A stretch of 64,000 bases of DNA, from the NCBI RefSeq assembly GCF_000429545.1, contig NZ_AUCB01000010.1, positions 62,001-126,000 on the forward strand. Reading direction: 5' to 3'. Origin of the DNA: Arenibacter certesii DSM 19833 (lineage in GTDB: Bacteria > Bacteroidota > Bacteroidia > Flavobacteriales > Flavobacteriaceae). Position 1 is the first letter of the stretch, and every line of letters starts with the position of its first letter. This document shows, piece by piece, positions 55,391 to 63,771 of this stretch. A program made the translations under genes and the position numbers. The notes under the pieces were generated by a model. That model ran no database searches. It was not told the origin of the DNA and worked only from the letters and a program-made list of their open reading frames with translations.

Positions 55391-56770
55391 ATGAAGAAGA
55401 CCGTTGTTATAAATGTTGTTGGATTGACGAGGGGATTAATTGGTGAGCATACCCCATTTATTAAATCATTCTTAGATAAAGGAAGTTGGGGAGCAATTAC
55501 CCCGCAATTACCTGCTGTTACCTGTGCGGCGCAAGCTACATATCTAACGGGTAAAACACCAGCAGAACATGGAATAGTAGCCAATGGATGGTACTTTAAA
55601 GAAGAACATGAGATTAAGTTTTGGCGACAATCCAATACTTTAATACAATCGGATAAAATATGGGACAAATTAAAGAAAAAGAATCCCAATTTTACCTGCG
55701 CCAATCTATTTTGGTGGTATAATATGTATTCCAATGCCGATTTTAGTGCTACTCCCCGGCCTAACTATTTAGCAGATGGAAGAAAAATCCCTGATTTTTA
55801 TTCTCATCCTGCAGAACTACGAGATAAACTTAGGGACGAATTGGGAGATTTTCCATTGTTTCATTTTTGGGGTCCAAAAACCTCTATAAAATCCAGTCAG
55901 TGGATAGCCGATGCAGCTATAAAAACCGATATGATGCACAATCCCACGCTTAGTTTGGTATACCTACCACATTTGGATTATAATTTGCAGCGCCATGGTA
56001 ACGATTTTTCAAAAATAAATAAGGATTTAGAAGAAATAGATGCAGTAGTCCAGCAATTGGTGACCCATTACGAAAGTAAGTCCGCCAATATTATTTTGCT
56101 ATCAGAATACGGAATAACCAACGTTAATAATCCGGTACATCTAAATAGGATATTGAGAAGAGAAGGCTATATAAACGTTAGAGTGGAGCGTGGTTTAGAA
56201 CTACTTGATGCTGGAGCTAGTGATGCTTTTGCAGTTGCAGATCACCAGTTGGCACATATTTATGTAAAAGACCATAGTAATATTGATAAGATTAAAGACC
56301 TGCTTAAAAAAGTGAAAGGGGTAGAGCAAGTGTTGTCTGGGGATGAAATTAAAGGAATTCATTTAGATCACGAACGAAGTGGAGATATCATCGTAGTGGC
56401 CGATAAGAATTCTTGGTTTACCTATTATTTTTGGTTAGATGATAAGAAAGCTCCAGATTATGCCAGGATGGTAGATATTCATAAGAAGCCTGGCTACGAT
56501 CCTGTTGAGATGTTGACAGATCCTAATGATAAACTATTGATGCCCAAGGTAGCGTGGAAATTATTGAAAAAGAAATTAGGCTTTAGGACTGTATTGGATA
56601 TTATTCCATTGGATGCCACCTTAGTAAAAGGTTCTCACGGCAGAATTCCTGAAGACAGTAATGATCTTCCTATTCTCATTAGCAATAATAAGGCTGGAAA
56701 AGAAATTGCGGACGCTATATTGGCAACAGAAGTTTATGGTATAATAGAAAGTCATATTTTAGATAGCTAA
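55391..56770 (+). CDS. eboF: EboF, alkaline phosphatase superfamily protein with altered metal ligands
   Basis: The protein has 459 residues and no signal peptide. It resembles nucleotide pyrophosphatase/phosphodiesterases: LPAVTCAAQATYLTGKTPAEHGI with the nucleophile Thr44, and YLPHLDYNLQRHG near 195. Two normal metal-binding sites are changed: the N-terminal Asp is replaced (VVINVVGL, residues 5-12), and the D-H pair becomes SEYGI near 238. It may be a family trait. Catalysis is uncertain. It is 3 bp after eboE. Confidence 0.85.
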   Translation: MKKTVVINVVGLTRGLIGEHTPFIKSFLDKGSWGAITPQLPAVTCAAQATYLTGKTPAEHGIVANGWYFKEEHEIKFWRQSNTLIQSDKIWDKLKKKNPNFTCANLFWWYNMYSNADFSATPRPNYLADGRKIPDFYSHPAELRDKLRDELGDFPLFHFWGPKTSIKSSQWIADAAIKTDMMHNPTLSLVYLPHLDYNLQRHGNDFSKINKDLEEIDAVVQQLVTHYESKSANIILLSEYGITNVNNPVHLNRILRREGYINVRVERGLELLDAGASDAFAVADHQLAHIYVKDHSNIDKIKDLLKKVKGVEQVLSGDEIKGIHLDHERSGDIIVVADKNSWFTYYFWLDDKKAPDYARMVDIHKKPGYDPVEMLTDPNDKLLMPKVAWKLLKKKLGFRTVLDIIPLDATLVKGSHGRIPEDSNDLPILISNNKAGKEIADAILATEVYGIIESHILDS

Positions 56771-56771
56771 T

Positions 56772-57125
56772 ATGAAGCTTTTTTCAAAAATATTCGCATT
56801 TATATTTGCCTTCCTCTTTATTTGGTCAGCCGTTCTACAATATAATGATCAGGATGCATGGTTATGGTATGCTATCTATGGTAGTGCTGCACTGGCCTCT
56901 ATATTCTTTGTTTTTGATAGATTGCTTTTATCGATAGGAGTGTTCCTCTCCTTTTTGTATTTGATAAGTAGTTATATTTTTTGGCCAGAAAAATACGAAG
57001 GTGTGTCTATAGGAGGTGGAGATATAAATAATATTGAGCGTGCAAGGGAGTCTCTAGGGCTTTTGATAAGTGCTATGGTAATGCTTTTCTATGCGTGGCG
57101 AATCAAATTAAGTAGAAAAGCTTAA
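56772..57125 (+). CDS. TMEM220-like small membrane protein
   Basis: The protein has 117 residues with four membrane segments. The start FIWSAVLQYNDQDAWLWYAIYGSAAL matches the TMEM220 family. It begins 1 bp after the eboF stop, so it belongs to the same transcript as the ebo genes. Its stop overlaps the stop of the convergent dnaX gene by 4 bp, leaving no room for a terminator. Function unknown; a link to the ebo pathway is suggested by position only. Confidence 0.85.
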   Translation: MKLFSKIFAFIFAFLFIWSAVLQYNDQDAWLWYAIYGSAALASIFFVFDRLLLSIGVFLSFLYLISSYIFWPEKYEGVSIGGGDINNIERARESLGLLISAMVMLFYAWRIKLSRKA

Positions 57126-58963
57126 ATATCTAGATCAAACTCTTTTCTTAGCAAGTCAATTGCTGGGTTCTTCTCCCGTAGTTTAAGGTACTTTTCCTCA
57201 GGGGTAAATGCGAATTTTTTAGCTGTAGTTTCGTTTACCGTTATATCTAAAGTGATAAAGTGGTTGTGAAGCTTTAATTTTAAGTATTCCATTAAGTCAT
57301 ACTTTTCCCGCTCCACTTCCTTTTTCATTGTGTCATTGGGCAATTCAATCCAAATTACAAAGTTTTCTTTTAATTTAGGGAGATCGGCATTTAAATTGGA
57401 TGCCAGTATTTTACGTCCTTCTTTATCTATTATGTCAACAAATTCGGCCCAATGCTTTCGCAGTTCCTGTTCGGTGAAAACCGAATTTGGCAAACTACTT
57501 TCATCTATTATCTCTTCTTTTTTATTGAGTTGATGTTCCTTTTTGGCCTTTAGGCTAGACAAACTAAGACCAGATACCCTTTTTTTACCTGCCTTTAAGT
57601 CGATCTGAATTCTTTTAGTCTCAGCATCCTGAGTTTCCTGAGGCTTTGCTATACTGCTTTGTGCCGTATGTTCTTCTGTTAGAGTAGGGGCAGGGGCAGA
57701 TGTGGAAGCACTCGCTGTTTGTATACTTTGTGGCTTCGCTTTCTGGGTTGGAGCAATTTGTGGAGCATTTCCTTCAGCGGATTTTTGATTTGTAGGCGCC
57801 TTTGGCTCTGTGACCTTATTATGGTTAACTCGGTAAAAAGAAGCAGGAATTATAAAATCTGGACGACCTCTACCAGGTCCTAAGTGTTTAGACTTTTTTT
57901 TTTCTCCATCAAAGTCGATGGAGGCTAATTTCATTAGGGTCAGTTCTACTAGTAATCGCTGATGCTTACTGCTCTTGTATTTTATGTCGCAGTCATTGGC
58001 AAGGTCTATAGCTTCCAAAAGGAATGAGCCCGATGGTTTTTGTGATTGCTCTAAGTATTGTTTTTTTGCTTCCTCACCAACCTCTAATAGTGGAATGGTA
58101 TTTTGATGCTTGCACACCATTAAATCCCTAAAATGGGAAGCTAATCCAACAATAAAATGATGGCCATCAAAGCCTTGGGCCAATGTTTCGTTGAACAAGA
58201 CTAAAAGACCTGGAATATCCCGTGCCAAAATAAGATCGGTAGCCTTAAAATAGGTGTCGTAATCTAAAACGTTTAAATTCTCGGTCACCGCTTTTCTGGT
58301 TAAGTTTTTACCAGAAAAACTAACAACCCTATCAAATATCGAAAGGGCGTCGCGCATAGCGCCATCTGCTTTTTGAGCAATAATGTGCAAGGCGTCGTCT
58401 TCAGCATTTATCTGTTGACTTTCGGCAATATATCTTAAATATTCTGCTGTATCCTTTACTGTAATTCGTTTAAAATCAAAAATCTGACAGCGAGATAGAA
58501 TAGTAGGGATTATCTTGTGCTTTTCAGTGGTGGCCAAAATAAAAATGGCATGGGCTGGCGGTTCTTCCAACGTCTTTAAAAAGGCGTTAAATGCCGCTTG
58601 GGACAGCATGTGGACCTCATCAATAATATATACTTTGTACTTCCCTACTTGCGGTGGAATCCGTACTTGGCTAGTAAGCTCTCTAATATCGTCTACCGAG
58701 TTATTGGATGCGGCATCCAGTTCAAAAATATTGAAAGCAAAGTCCTCATCTTCTGATGCTTCTCCTTGCTGATTGATCTGTTTTGCCAAGATTCTAGCAC
58801 AGGTAGTTTTTCCTACCCCTCTAGGACCGGTAAATAATAATGCCTGCGCCAAATGATTGTTTTCAATGGCGTTCGTTAAAGTATTGGTAATAGCCTGCTG
58901 CCCCACTACATCCTTGAATGTTTTAGGTCTATATTTCCGAGCAGATACTATAAAAGGTTCCAA
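57122..58963 (-). CDS. dnaX: DNA polymerase III gamma/tau subunit
   Basis: DnaX loads the sliding clamp and ties the polymerase to the replisome. From a TTG at 58961-58963 the protein has 613 residues (EPFIVSARKYRPKTFKDVVGQ); the earlier ATG at 59035 lies upstream of a -7 box. Walker A GPRGVGKTTCAR, Walker B YIIDEVHML, sensor TTEKHKIIPTILSRCQ. The four zinc-binding Cys of most DnaX are missing between Walker A and FNIFELDAASNN. An A10 run covers residues 354-357, at the end of the collar region. The following Pro/Gln/Ala-rich linker and C-terminal domain form the tau-specific part. Confidence 0.95.
   Translation of the reverse strand: MEPFIVSARKYRPKTFKDVVGQQAITNTLTNAIENNHLAQALLFTGPRGVGKTTCARILAKQINQQGEASEDEDFAFNIFELDAASNNSVDDIRELTSQVRIPPQVGKYKVYIIDEVHMLSQAAFNAFLKTLEEPPAHAIFILATTEKHKIIPTILSRCQIFDFKRITVKDTAEYLRYIAESQQINAEDDALHIIAQKADGAMRDALSIFDRVVSFSGKNLTRKAVTENLNVLDYDTYFKATDLILARDIPGLLVLFNETLAQGFDGHHFIVGLASHFRDLMVCKHQNTIPLLEVGEEAKKQYLEQSQKPSGSFLLEAIDLANDCDIKYKSSKHQRLLVELTLMKLASIDFDGEKKKSKHLGPGRGRPDFIIPASFYRVNHNKVTEPKAPTNQKSAEGNAPQIAPTQKAKPQSIQTASASTSAPAPTLTEEHTAQSSIAKPQETQDAETKRIQIDLKAGKKRVSGLSLSSLKAKKEHQLNKKEEIIDESSLPNSVFTEQELRKHWAEFVDIIDKEGRKILASNLNADLPKLKENFVIWIELPNDTMKKEVEREKYDLMEYLKLKLHNHFITLDITVNETTAKKFAFTPEEKYLKLREKNPAIDLLRKEFDLDI
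57865..57903 (-). promoter_or_regulatory. candidate dnaX frameshift/slippage site (A10 plus downstream hairpin)
   Basis: In the message the codons GAA AAA AAA AAG make ten A (57894-57903). One extra A, or a -1 shift, gives AAA GTC TAA, an immediate stop and a 358-residue product. Loss of one A gives a stop five codons later. Fourteen bases after the run, GACCT (57875-57879) pairs with AGGTC (57865-57869) around GGTAG. This resembles the gamma-making sites of other bacteria. Confidence 0.6.
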
Positions 58964-58981
58964 GAGTTTAAACTTATAAGT

Positions 58982-59000
58982 GACCTCTAATATGGAGGTC
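58982..59000 (-). promoter_or_regulatory. hairpin in the dnaX leader
   Basis: GACCTC and GAGGTC pair around a 7-base loop. It lies between the -7 box and the TTG start; palindromes ACTTATAAGT and GTTTAAAC follow. Whether it controls translation cannot be told from the sequence. Confidence 0.4.
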
Positions 59001-59013
59001 GATAGATATGGTA

Positions 59014-59021
59014 CAAATATA
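59014..59021 (-). promoter_or_regulatory. probable dnaX -7 box
   Basis: On the minus strand TATATTTG matches TAnnTTTG, about 50 bp before the TTG start at 58963. It lies downstream of the ATG at 59035, which supports the later start. Confidence 0.5.
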
Positions 59022-59086
59022 AAAATAGCTTTCAATTATAGTCCCTATTTAACCAAGTTTAGCATTTTATTTATCAACAATTGAGC

Positions 59087-59094
59087 TATCTTTG
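59087..59094 (+). promoter_or_regulatory. probable rnpB -7 box
   Basis: TATCTTTG matches TAnnTTTG and ends 4 bp before the first base of the paired RNase P RNA end, a proper distance for transcription start. Confidence 0.6.
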
Positions 59095-59098
59095 CCTC

Positions 59099-59411
59099 AG
59101 CAGGTCGCCTTATCGCTGTTTCCAATCTTTTTGGGTCAGAGGAAAGTCCGGACACCATAGTGCAGTATAGCGGGTAACGCCCGTCCGTCGAGAGGCGAGG
59201 ACAAGTGCAACAGAGAGAAGGTACAGGTAATGCTGTAGTGAAAGCAGGTAAACTCTATACGGTGCAACGCCATGTAAATCAGTGTTCGAGGGCTGCACGC
59301 TCAAGCTGAAGGGTAGGCGGTTAGAGTTGTTGAGCAATCAATAACCTAGATAAATGATAAGGAAGTCCATAATTAATTATGGGCTACAGAATCCGGCTTA
59401 TGACCTGCTTT
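59099..59411 (+). ncRNA. rnpB: RNase P RNA, bacterial type A
   Basis: RNase P RNA is the ribozyme that trims tRNA 5' ends. The terminal P1 helix is AGCAGGTC (59099-59106) with GACCTGCT (59402-59409), followed by a T run. The universal core GAGGAAAGTCCGGAC lies near 59139-59154 and its partner ACAGAATCCGGCTTAT near 59386-59401, the P4 pairing region. The length of about 312 nt is usual for Bacteroidota. No protein gene overlaps it. Confidence 0.95.
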
Positions 59412-59496
59412 TTTTATAATTTGAGTTGTGGTGAGTGCTATGTTGAGGTGTGGTTATTGACCTTAAGGCTTTTAAATTGGCAATACAACTAACTTG

Positions 59497-60054
59497 TTAA
59501 TTAGTTTTGGTTTCCCCTATCCATTCAAAAAAACTAAAAATACTGCTTCCGTATCTTCTTTGATTGGTGAAATGAGTTAATTGGGATAGGTCGGTATGTT
59601 TGGGGTGTTCAATAATCAAGACGCCATTTTCTAATAGCAGTTCCTTTTCGAATACTAGTTTTACAATTTGGGAAAAATCATCCAACGGAAAGTCGTATGG
59701 GGGATCTGCAAAGATTATATGTGCTGATATGGGATTGGTTTCCAAATACTCATAAACATCTCTTTTAATAACTTCTATTGGAAATTCATTTTTTTCTGAT
59801 GTTTCCGAGATGTATTGCACACATCCTTGGTGGGCATCTACTGCAGTTATATGTTCAGTACCCCTAGAGGCAAATTCGTAGCTAATATTTCCAGTTCCAG
59901 AAAAAAGATCTAGAACCTTAAGGTCTTCAAAATAATATTGATTGTTAAGAATATTGAATAAGGCTTCCTTTGCCATATCAGTAGTTGGGCGAACAGGAAG
60001 CTTTTTTGGGGCGGTTAAGCGCAGGCCCTTTTTAGTACCAGAAATAATTCGCAT
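59497..60054 (-). CDS. rsmD: 16S rRNA (guanine966-N2)-methyltransferase
   Basis: RsmD methylates G966 of 16S rRNA with S-adenosylmethionine. The protein has 185 residues. The N-terminal MRIISGTKKGLRLTAPK and RPTTDMAKEALFNIL are family signatures, VLDLFSGTGNISYEFASRG is the SAM motif, and ADPPYDFPLDDF is the catalytic (N/D)PPY motif. It is 4 bp after the DUF3822 gene in the same direction. Confidence 0.94.
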   Translation of the reverse strand: MRIISGTKKGLRLTAPKKLPVRPTTDMAKEALFNILNNQYYFEDLKVLDLFSGTGNISYEFASRGTEHITAVDAHQGCVQYISETSEKNEFPIEVIKRDVYEYLETNPISAHIIFADPPYDFPLDDFSQIVKLVFEKELLLENGVLIIEHPKHTDLSQLTHFTNQRRYGSSIFSFFEWIGETKTN

Positions 60055-60057
60055 GGG

Positions 60058-60894
60058 TTAAAGGGAATTTAAAAGTGTAAAATCTATCGTTTCCCGTTCC
60101 AGATCCCCAAGATGAAAGTGATTGGCATGAGAAGGTATAAAAATCGATATATCCTTTATGTAGGTATGGCAGAGTTGATAAAGGGAATCCCCTTCCTCCA
60201 CAGCGCCGAATAGTTTTAGTTTTGTGGTTTCCGTATCTAATTTTAGTTGCTCTAGGGTAAATAGTAAATAATAGATAAAATCTTCTTTCGCCGTAAAACT
60301 AAAGTTATTGTAAAGCAGAAGCTTTTTATTTTGGATAACGGTTATATCCATATGTCCCTCCATTAAGTGTACATAGCAGATGGGTTCATTGGTGTTTCCG
60401 TGGCTATTTATCAGATTTTTTATCAAAACAGTTCCATTGTGCATAAATTCAAAATCCCCAAATAGATCGAAGATGTAATTGTTTATGTTCATAAAGGGCA
60501 CGTATACATTTACCATGTCCATATTAGCGATCTCATCGTATACGATGTGGTCGTTAGCTAATATTTTCGCATTGAATTTAAGGTAATTTGCCAATTCATC
60601 CTTATTAAATAGGGCGTTGGGAACTAAACAGAATAAATTATTCCTATGAATAACAACGACTTCAGTGAAATTGGTTTTATGAATTTTATGATCCTCAAAA
60701 AGTTGTTTTACCTCTTTTTGTAGAGCATAAGGGGTCAGTTCGCCTTCGAAGCTAATTCTTTCCGAACTGATAACCGTATTGGAAAGTGTGTCCAATACAC
60801 AAAAAGAAAGTCCATTCAAGCTAACTTGAATGGACAATTTATAATATGCTGATTTAGAATCTTCTGAAATCTTACTGGTCGTTTCGTTTGTCAT
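60058..60894 (-). CDS. DUF3822 family protein
   Basis: The protein has 278 residues from the ATG at 60892-60894; a longer reading from 60915 is possible but overlaps the upstream gene more. No signal peptide. The pattern LSIQVSLNGLSFCVLDTLSN, ICYVHLMEGHMDITVIQNKKLLLYNNFSF and DFIYYLLFTLEQL belongs to DUF3822, an ASKHA-like family found only in Bacteroidota and next to rsmD. Type II secretion-like actin folds are suggested by its pattern, an inference. Function unknown. Confidence 0.85.
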   Translation of the reverse strand: MTNETTSKISEDSKSAYYKLSIQVSLNGLSFCVLDTLSNTVISSERISFEGELTPYALQKEVKQLFEDHKIHKTNFTEVVVIHRNNLFCLVPNALFNKDELANYLKFNAKILANDHIVYDEIANMDMVNVYVPFMNINNYIFDLFGDFEFMHNGTVLIKNLINSHGNTNEPICYVHLMEGHMDITVIQNKKLLLYNNFSFTAKEDFIYYLLFTLEQLKLDTETTKLKLFGAVEEGDSLYQLCHTYIKDISIFIPSHANHFHLGDLERETIDFTLLNSL

Positions 60895-61522
60895 AGATAG
60901 ATGGCCAATTTCCACTGGTGCTTACCTCGGTCATGGATCCTACTTTGATTACGCTACCATTAACTTCATCAACGTTGATCTGAGCGTTTTCCCTTGCCAA
61001 CAATTCTTTGGGTTGGTCATGAAGCACAATATCTTTACTAATTAGGACTTCAAATACAGGAGCTTTATAGCCTCCTTTTTCAACAATTCCAGATTTCATC
61101 TCAAATTGCTCATTGTTTTTTGCATAAGGAACATTCATCATGCTCTTATAACGAGTATCTTTTTTAAATAAGGAATCCTTCACTGATACAAAACCAAGAG
61201 TGTCAACAATCTTTACTTCTTTCAGCATGTCGATGCCAAAATGCTTGTCATACTCCAAATAAGAGGAATCTCTTTGTTGTGTAATAATGTATTTTCCAGT
61301 GTCCACAAATTTTATCAAGGAATTAAAATCTTTGGCATATCTCCCATTTACGGTCTTATAAGCTTCTTGGGAATTTCTAATATCCTTAAGACTGGCTATT
61401 ACCTTAGTGAAACGCTCTTGTTTAACTTTGTTAAACTCAATAGGGCCATTGACAGATTTATAAATCATAAATGCTAATCCAATACTTACCAGCCAAAGAA
61501 AAATTTGTAAAATGGTCTTCAT
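60872..61522 (-). CDS. single-pass membrane protein upstream of DUF3822 gene
   Basis: The protein has 216 residues. One N-terminal membrane segment (about 4-22, ILQIFLWLVSIGLAFMIY) precedes a periplasmic domain. KVIASLKDIRNSQEAYKTVNGRYAKDFNSLIKFV resembles the helix of pilin-like (type II secretion pseudopilin-like) proteins, but no type IV leader-peptidase site is visible. It overlaps the DUF3822 gene by 23 bp. Function unknown; a two-protein membrane complex is only a guess. Confidence 0.75.
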   Translation of the reverse strand: MKTILQIFLWLVSIGLAFMIYKSVNGPIEFNKVKQERFTKVIASLKDIRNSQEAYKTVNGRYAKDFNSLIKFVDTGKYIITQQRDSSYLEYDKHFGIDMLKEVKIVDTLGFVSVKDSLFKKDTRYKSMMNVPYAKNNEQFEMKSGIVEKGGYKAPVFEVLISKDIVLHDQPKELLARENAQINVDEVNGSVIKVGSMTEVSTSGNWPSIYDKRNDQ

Positions 61523-61623
61523 TTCTTATGTGTTATTATATTTAGTGGTTGTCACAAATCTACAATTTTTTTTTAATGCCAAAAGCATTTGGCCTTAAAA
61601 ATACTGATTATCTTTGAAGACCT

Positions 61624-63063
61624 ATGAATATTATAACTGACACACGTTTTTATAATCTACTAAAAGAGAAATTTCCACATGAGCCTACGCTCAAACAGTC
61701 GGTTGCATTACAGCAACTTGCAAGTTTTGCGCTATCAAAAGAAAAGGACACTGTTTTTCTTTTGAAGGGATTTGCAGGAACTGGGAAAACCACAATTGTT
61801 GGTACCATTGTTACCAATTTATGGAAAACTACCATGAAGGCGGTACTGATGGCTCCTACAGGAAGGGCGGCCAAGGTAATGTCCAATTATTCCGGTACCC
61901 AGGCATTCACTATTCATAGAAAAATATACTTCCCTAAAAAACAAAGAGGAGGAGGAGTGCAATTTGTGCTGTCTCCTAATAAGCATAGAAATACACTATT
62001 TATTGTAGATGAGGCTTCCATGATTTCCGATAATCCTACAGATTCCAAACTATTGGAAAATGGCTCTTTATTAGATGATTTAATGACCTATGTTTATTCT
62101 GGTCATAATTGTAAGCTGATTTTAATTGGGGATACTGCCCAGCTGCCTCCTGTTCATTTAAATCTAAGTCCCGCACTAGATGAGGGACAGTTATCTTTAC
62201 ATTATAATAAGGAAGTGATAAAGATGGAAATGGATGAAGTAGTGAGGCAGGCAGAGGATTCTGGAATACTTGCAAATGCCACTAATCTTAGGGAGCAATT
62301 GCAGAGCGAGTTTTATGACGATTTTAAATTCTCGGTTTCCCCTTTTACCGATATAGTTCGGTTAATAGATGGTCACGATATTCAAGAGGCAATAGATGAA
62401 TCCTATTCACAAAATGGAAAAGAAGAAACGGCAATCATTGTTCGTTCTAACAAACGTGCCAATCTATACAATGAAAATATAAGGAATAGAATTCTTTACC
62501 TAGAAAACGAGTTGTCCGTTGGGGATTATATGATGGTAGTTAAGAATAACTATTTTTGGCTTAAACCCACTTCAGAAGCTGGTTTTATTGCCAATGGGGA
62601 TATTATAGAAGTTTTGGAAATCTTTGCTATTAAGGAATTATACGGGTTTAAATTTGCGGAAGTAAAAGTAAAAATGGTGGATTATCCCAAACAGGAACCT
62701 TTTGAAACCGTACTATTATTAGATACCATAATGGCAGAGACCCCATCTTTGACCTATGAAGATGGGAACCGATTATATCAGGAGGTAATGCGGGATTATG
62801 AAGAGGAAACTTCTAAATATAAAAAGTTTCTTGCTGTTAAGAATAATCCTTTTTTCAATGCCCTTCAGGTGAAATTCTCTTATGCGATTACCTGTCATAA
62901 ATCGCAAGGTGGACAATGGAATACTGTTTTTGTAGAACAGCCCTATCTTCCGAATGGGGTAGATAAGGAATACATGAGGTGGCTTTATACCGCCATCACT
63001 AGAGCCAAGGATAAATTGTACTTAATAGGATTTAAGAACGATTTTTTTGTTGATTCTGAATAG
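61624..63063 (+). CDS. RecD/PIF1-like superfamily 1 DNA helicase
   Basis: The protein has 479 residues. Walker A GFAGTGKTTIVGTIV (about 47-61), motif Ia LMAPTGRAAKVM, Walker B LFIVDEASMI (about 125), LILIGDTAQLPPV, and the UvrD_C_2 end with ITCHKSQGGQW (about 420) and YTAITRAKDKLYLIG are intact. It has no N-terminal helix-hairpin-helix domain as in RecD2, so it is the short Bacteroidota form. It probably acts as a 5'-3' helicase in DNA repair. A DUF4126 gene follows by 27 bp. Confidence 0.9.
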   Translation: MNIITDTRFYNLLKEKFPHEPTLKQSVALQQLASFALSKEKDTVFLLKGFAGTGKTTIVGTIVTNLWKTTMKAVLMAPTGRAAKVMSNYSGTQAFTIHRKIYFPKKQRGGGVQFVLSPNKHRNTLFIVDEASMISDNPTDSKLLENGSLLDDLMTYVYSGHNCKLILIGDTAQLPPVHLNLSPALDEGQLSLHYNKEVIKMEMDEVVRQAEDSGILANATNLREQLQSEFYDDFKFSVSPFTDIVRLIDGHDIQEAIDESYSQNGKEETAIIVRSNKRANLYNENIRNRILYLENELSVGDYMMVVKNNYFWLKPTSEAGFIANGDIIEVLEIFAIKELYGFKFAEVKVKMVDYPKQEPFETVLLLDTIMAETPSLTYEDGNRLYQEVMRDYEEETSKYKKFLAVKNNPFFNALQVKFSYAITCHKSQGGQWNTVFVEQPYLPNGVDKEYMRWLYTAITRAKDKLYLIGFKNDFFVDSE

Positions 63064-63090
63064 CCTAATTTCGCATTAAACTAAAAGCAC

Positions 63091-63663
63091 ATGGCTTTTG
63101 AGACCATTTTAAGTATTTTTCTAGGAATAGGGCTTGCTGCATCGGTTGGCTTTAGAATTTTTCTACCCTTGTTTGCCTTAAGCTTAGCTGCTTATTTTAA
63201 TGTATGGGAATTAAATAATAGTTGGGAATGGATTGGGAGTATCCCAGCTTTGATAACGCTAGGCGTAGCTACCGTAGTCGAAATTTTCGCTTACTTTATT
63301 CCATGGGTAGATAATTTACTTGACGGTTTTGCAGTGCCTTTGGTCGCTATTGCCGGAACAGCAGTTATGGTTTCTACTGTAGCAGATCTGGATCCCATTG
63401 TCACTTGGACATTAGCTATAATTGCAGGTGGTGGTACGGCAACGGCCATTAAAAGTACTTCTGCTACTGGAAGGGTTGCCTCATTGGCAACTACAGGGGG
63501 AATAGCAAATCCAATAATTGGTCTGGTGGAAACAGTGGTAGCGGTAGTAATGACCGTATTGGCCATTTTTGTACCCATACTGGCCGTTATCCTTGTAGTT
63601 ATTATATTGTTTGTTCTTTTTAAGATATATAAGAAACTAAGATCTAAATCTAATCCAAATTAA
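63091..63663 (+). CDS. DUF4126 membrane protein
   Basis: The protein has 190 residues with about five membrane segments. The N-terminal FLGIGLAASVGFRIFLPLFALSLAAYF and the Gly/Ala-rich TLAIIAGGGTATAIKSTSATGR are typical of DUF4126. A short basic tail ends the protein. It lies 27 bp after the helicase gene and 108 bp before kdsB. Function unknown. Confidence 0.88.
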   Translation: MAFETILSIFLGIGLAASVGFRIFLPLFALSLAAYFNVWELNNSWEWIGSIPALITLGVATVVEIFAYFIPWVDNLLDGFAVPLVAIAGTAVMVSTVADLDPIVTWTLAIIAGGGTATAIKSTSATGRVASLATTGGIANPIIGLVETVVAVVMTVLAIFVPILAVILVVIILFVLFKIYKKLRSKSNPN

Positions 63664-63735
63664 TTTTATATAATTTTCATGTGAAATCAGTATTTCCCAA
63701 ATCTGGTAGCAAAATACGAATGAAGGTATGCGTAT

Positions 63736-63743
63736 TACATTTG
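63736..63743 (+). promoter_or_regulatory. probable kdsB -7 box
   Basis: TACATTTG matches TAnnTTTG and lies 28 bp before the kdsB ATG. No TTG at the normal -33 spacing was found. Confidence 0.45.
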
Positions 63744-63771
63744 ACCGTTAAAAATTAATAAATAATAATAT

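Noticed and set aside
58964-59035. ATG start for DnaX at 59035
   Set aside because: It precedes the -7 box and adds residues not found in DnaX; the TTG at 58963 fits the usual N-terminus.
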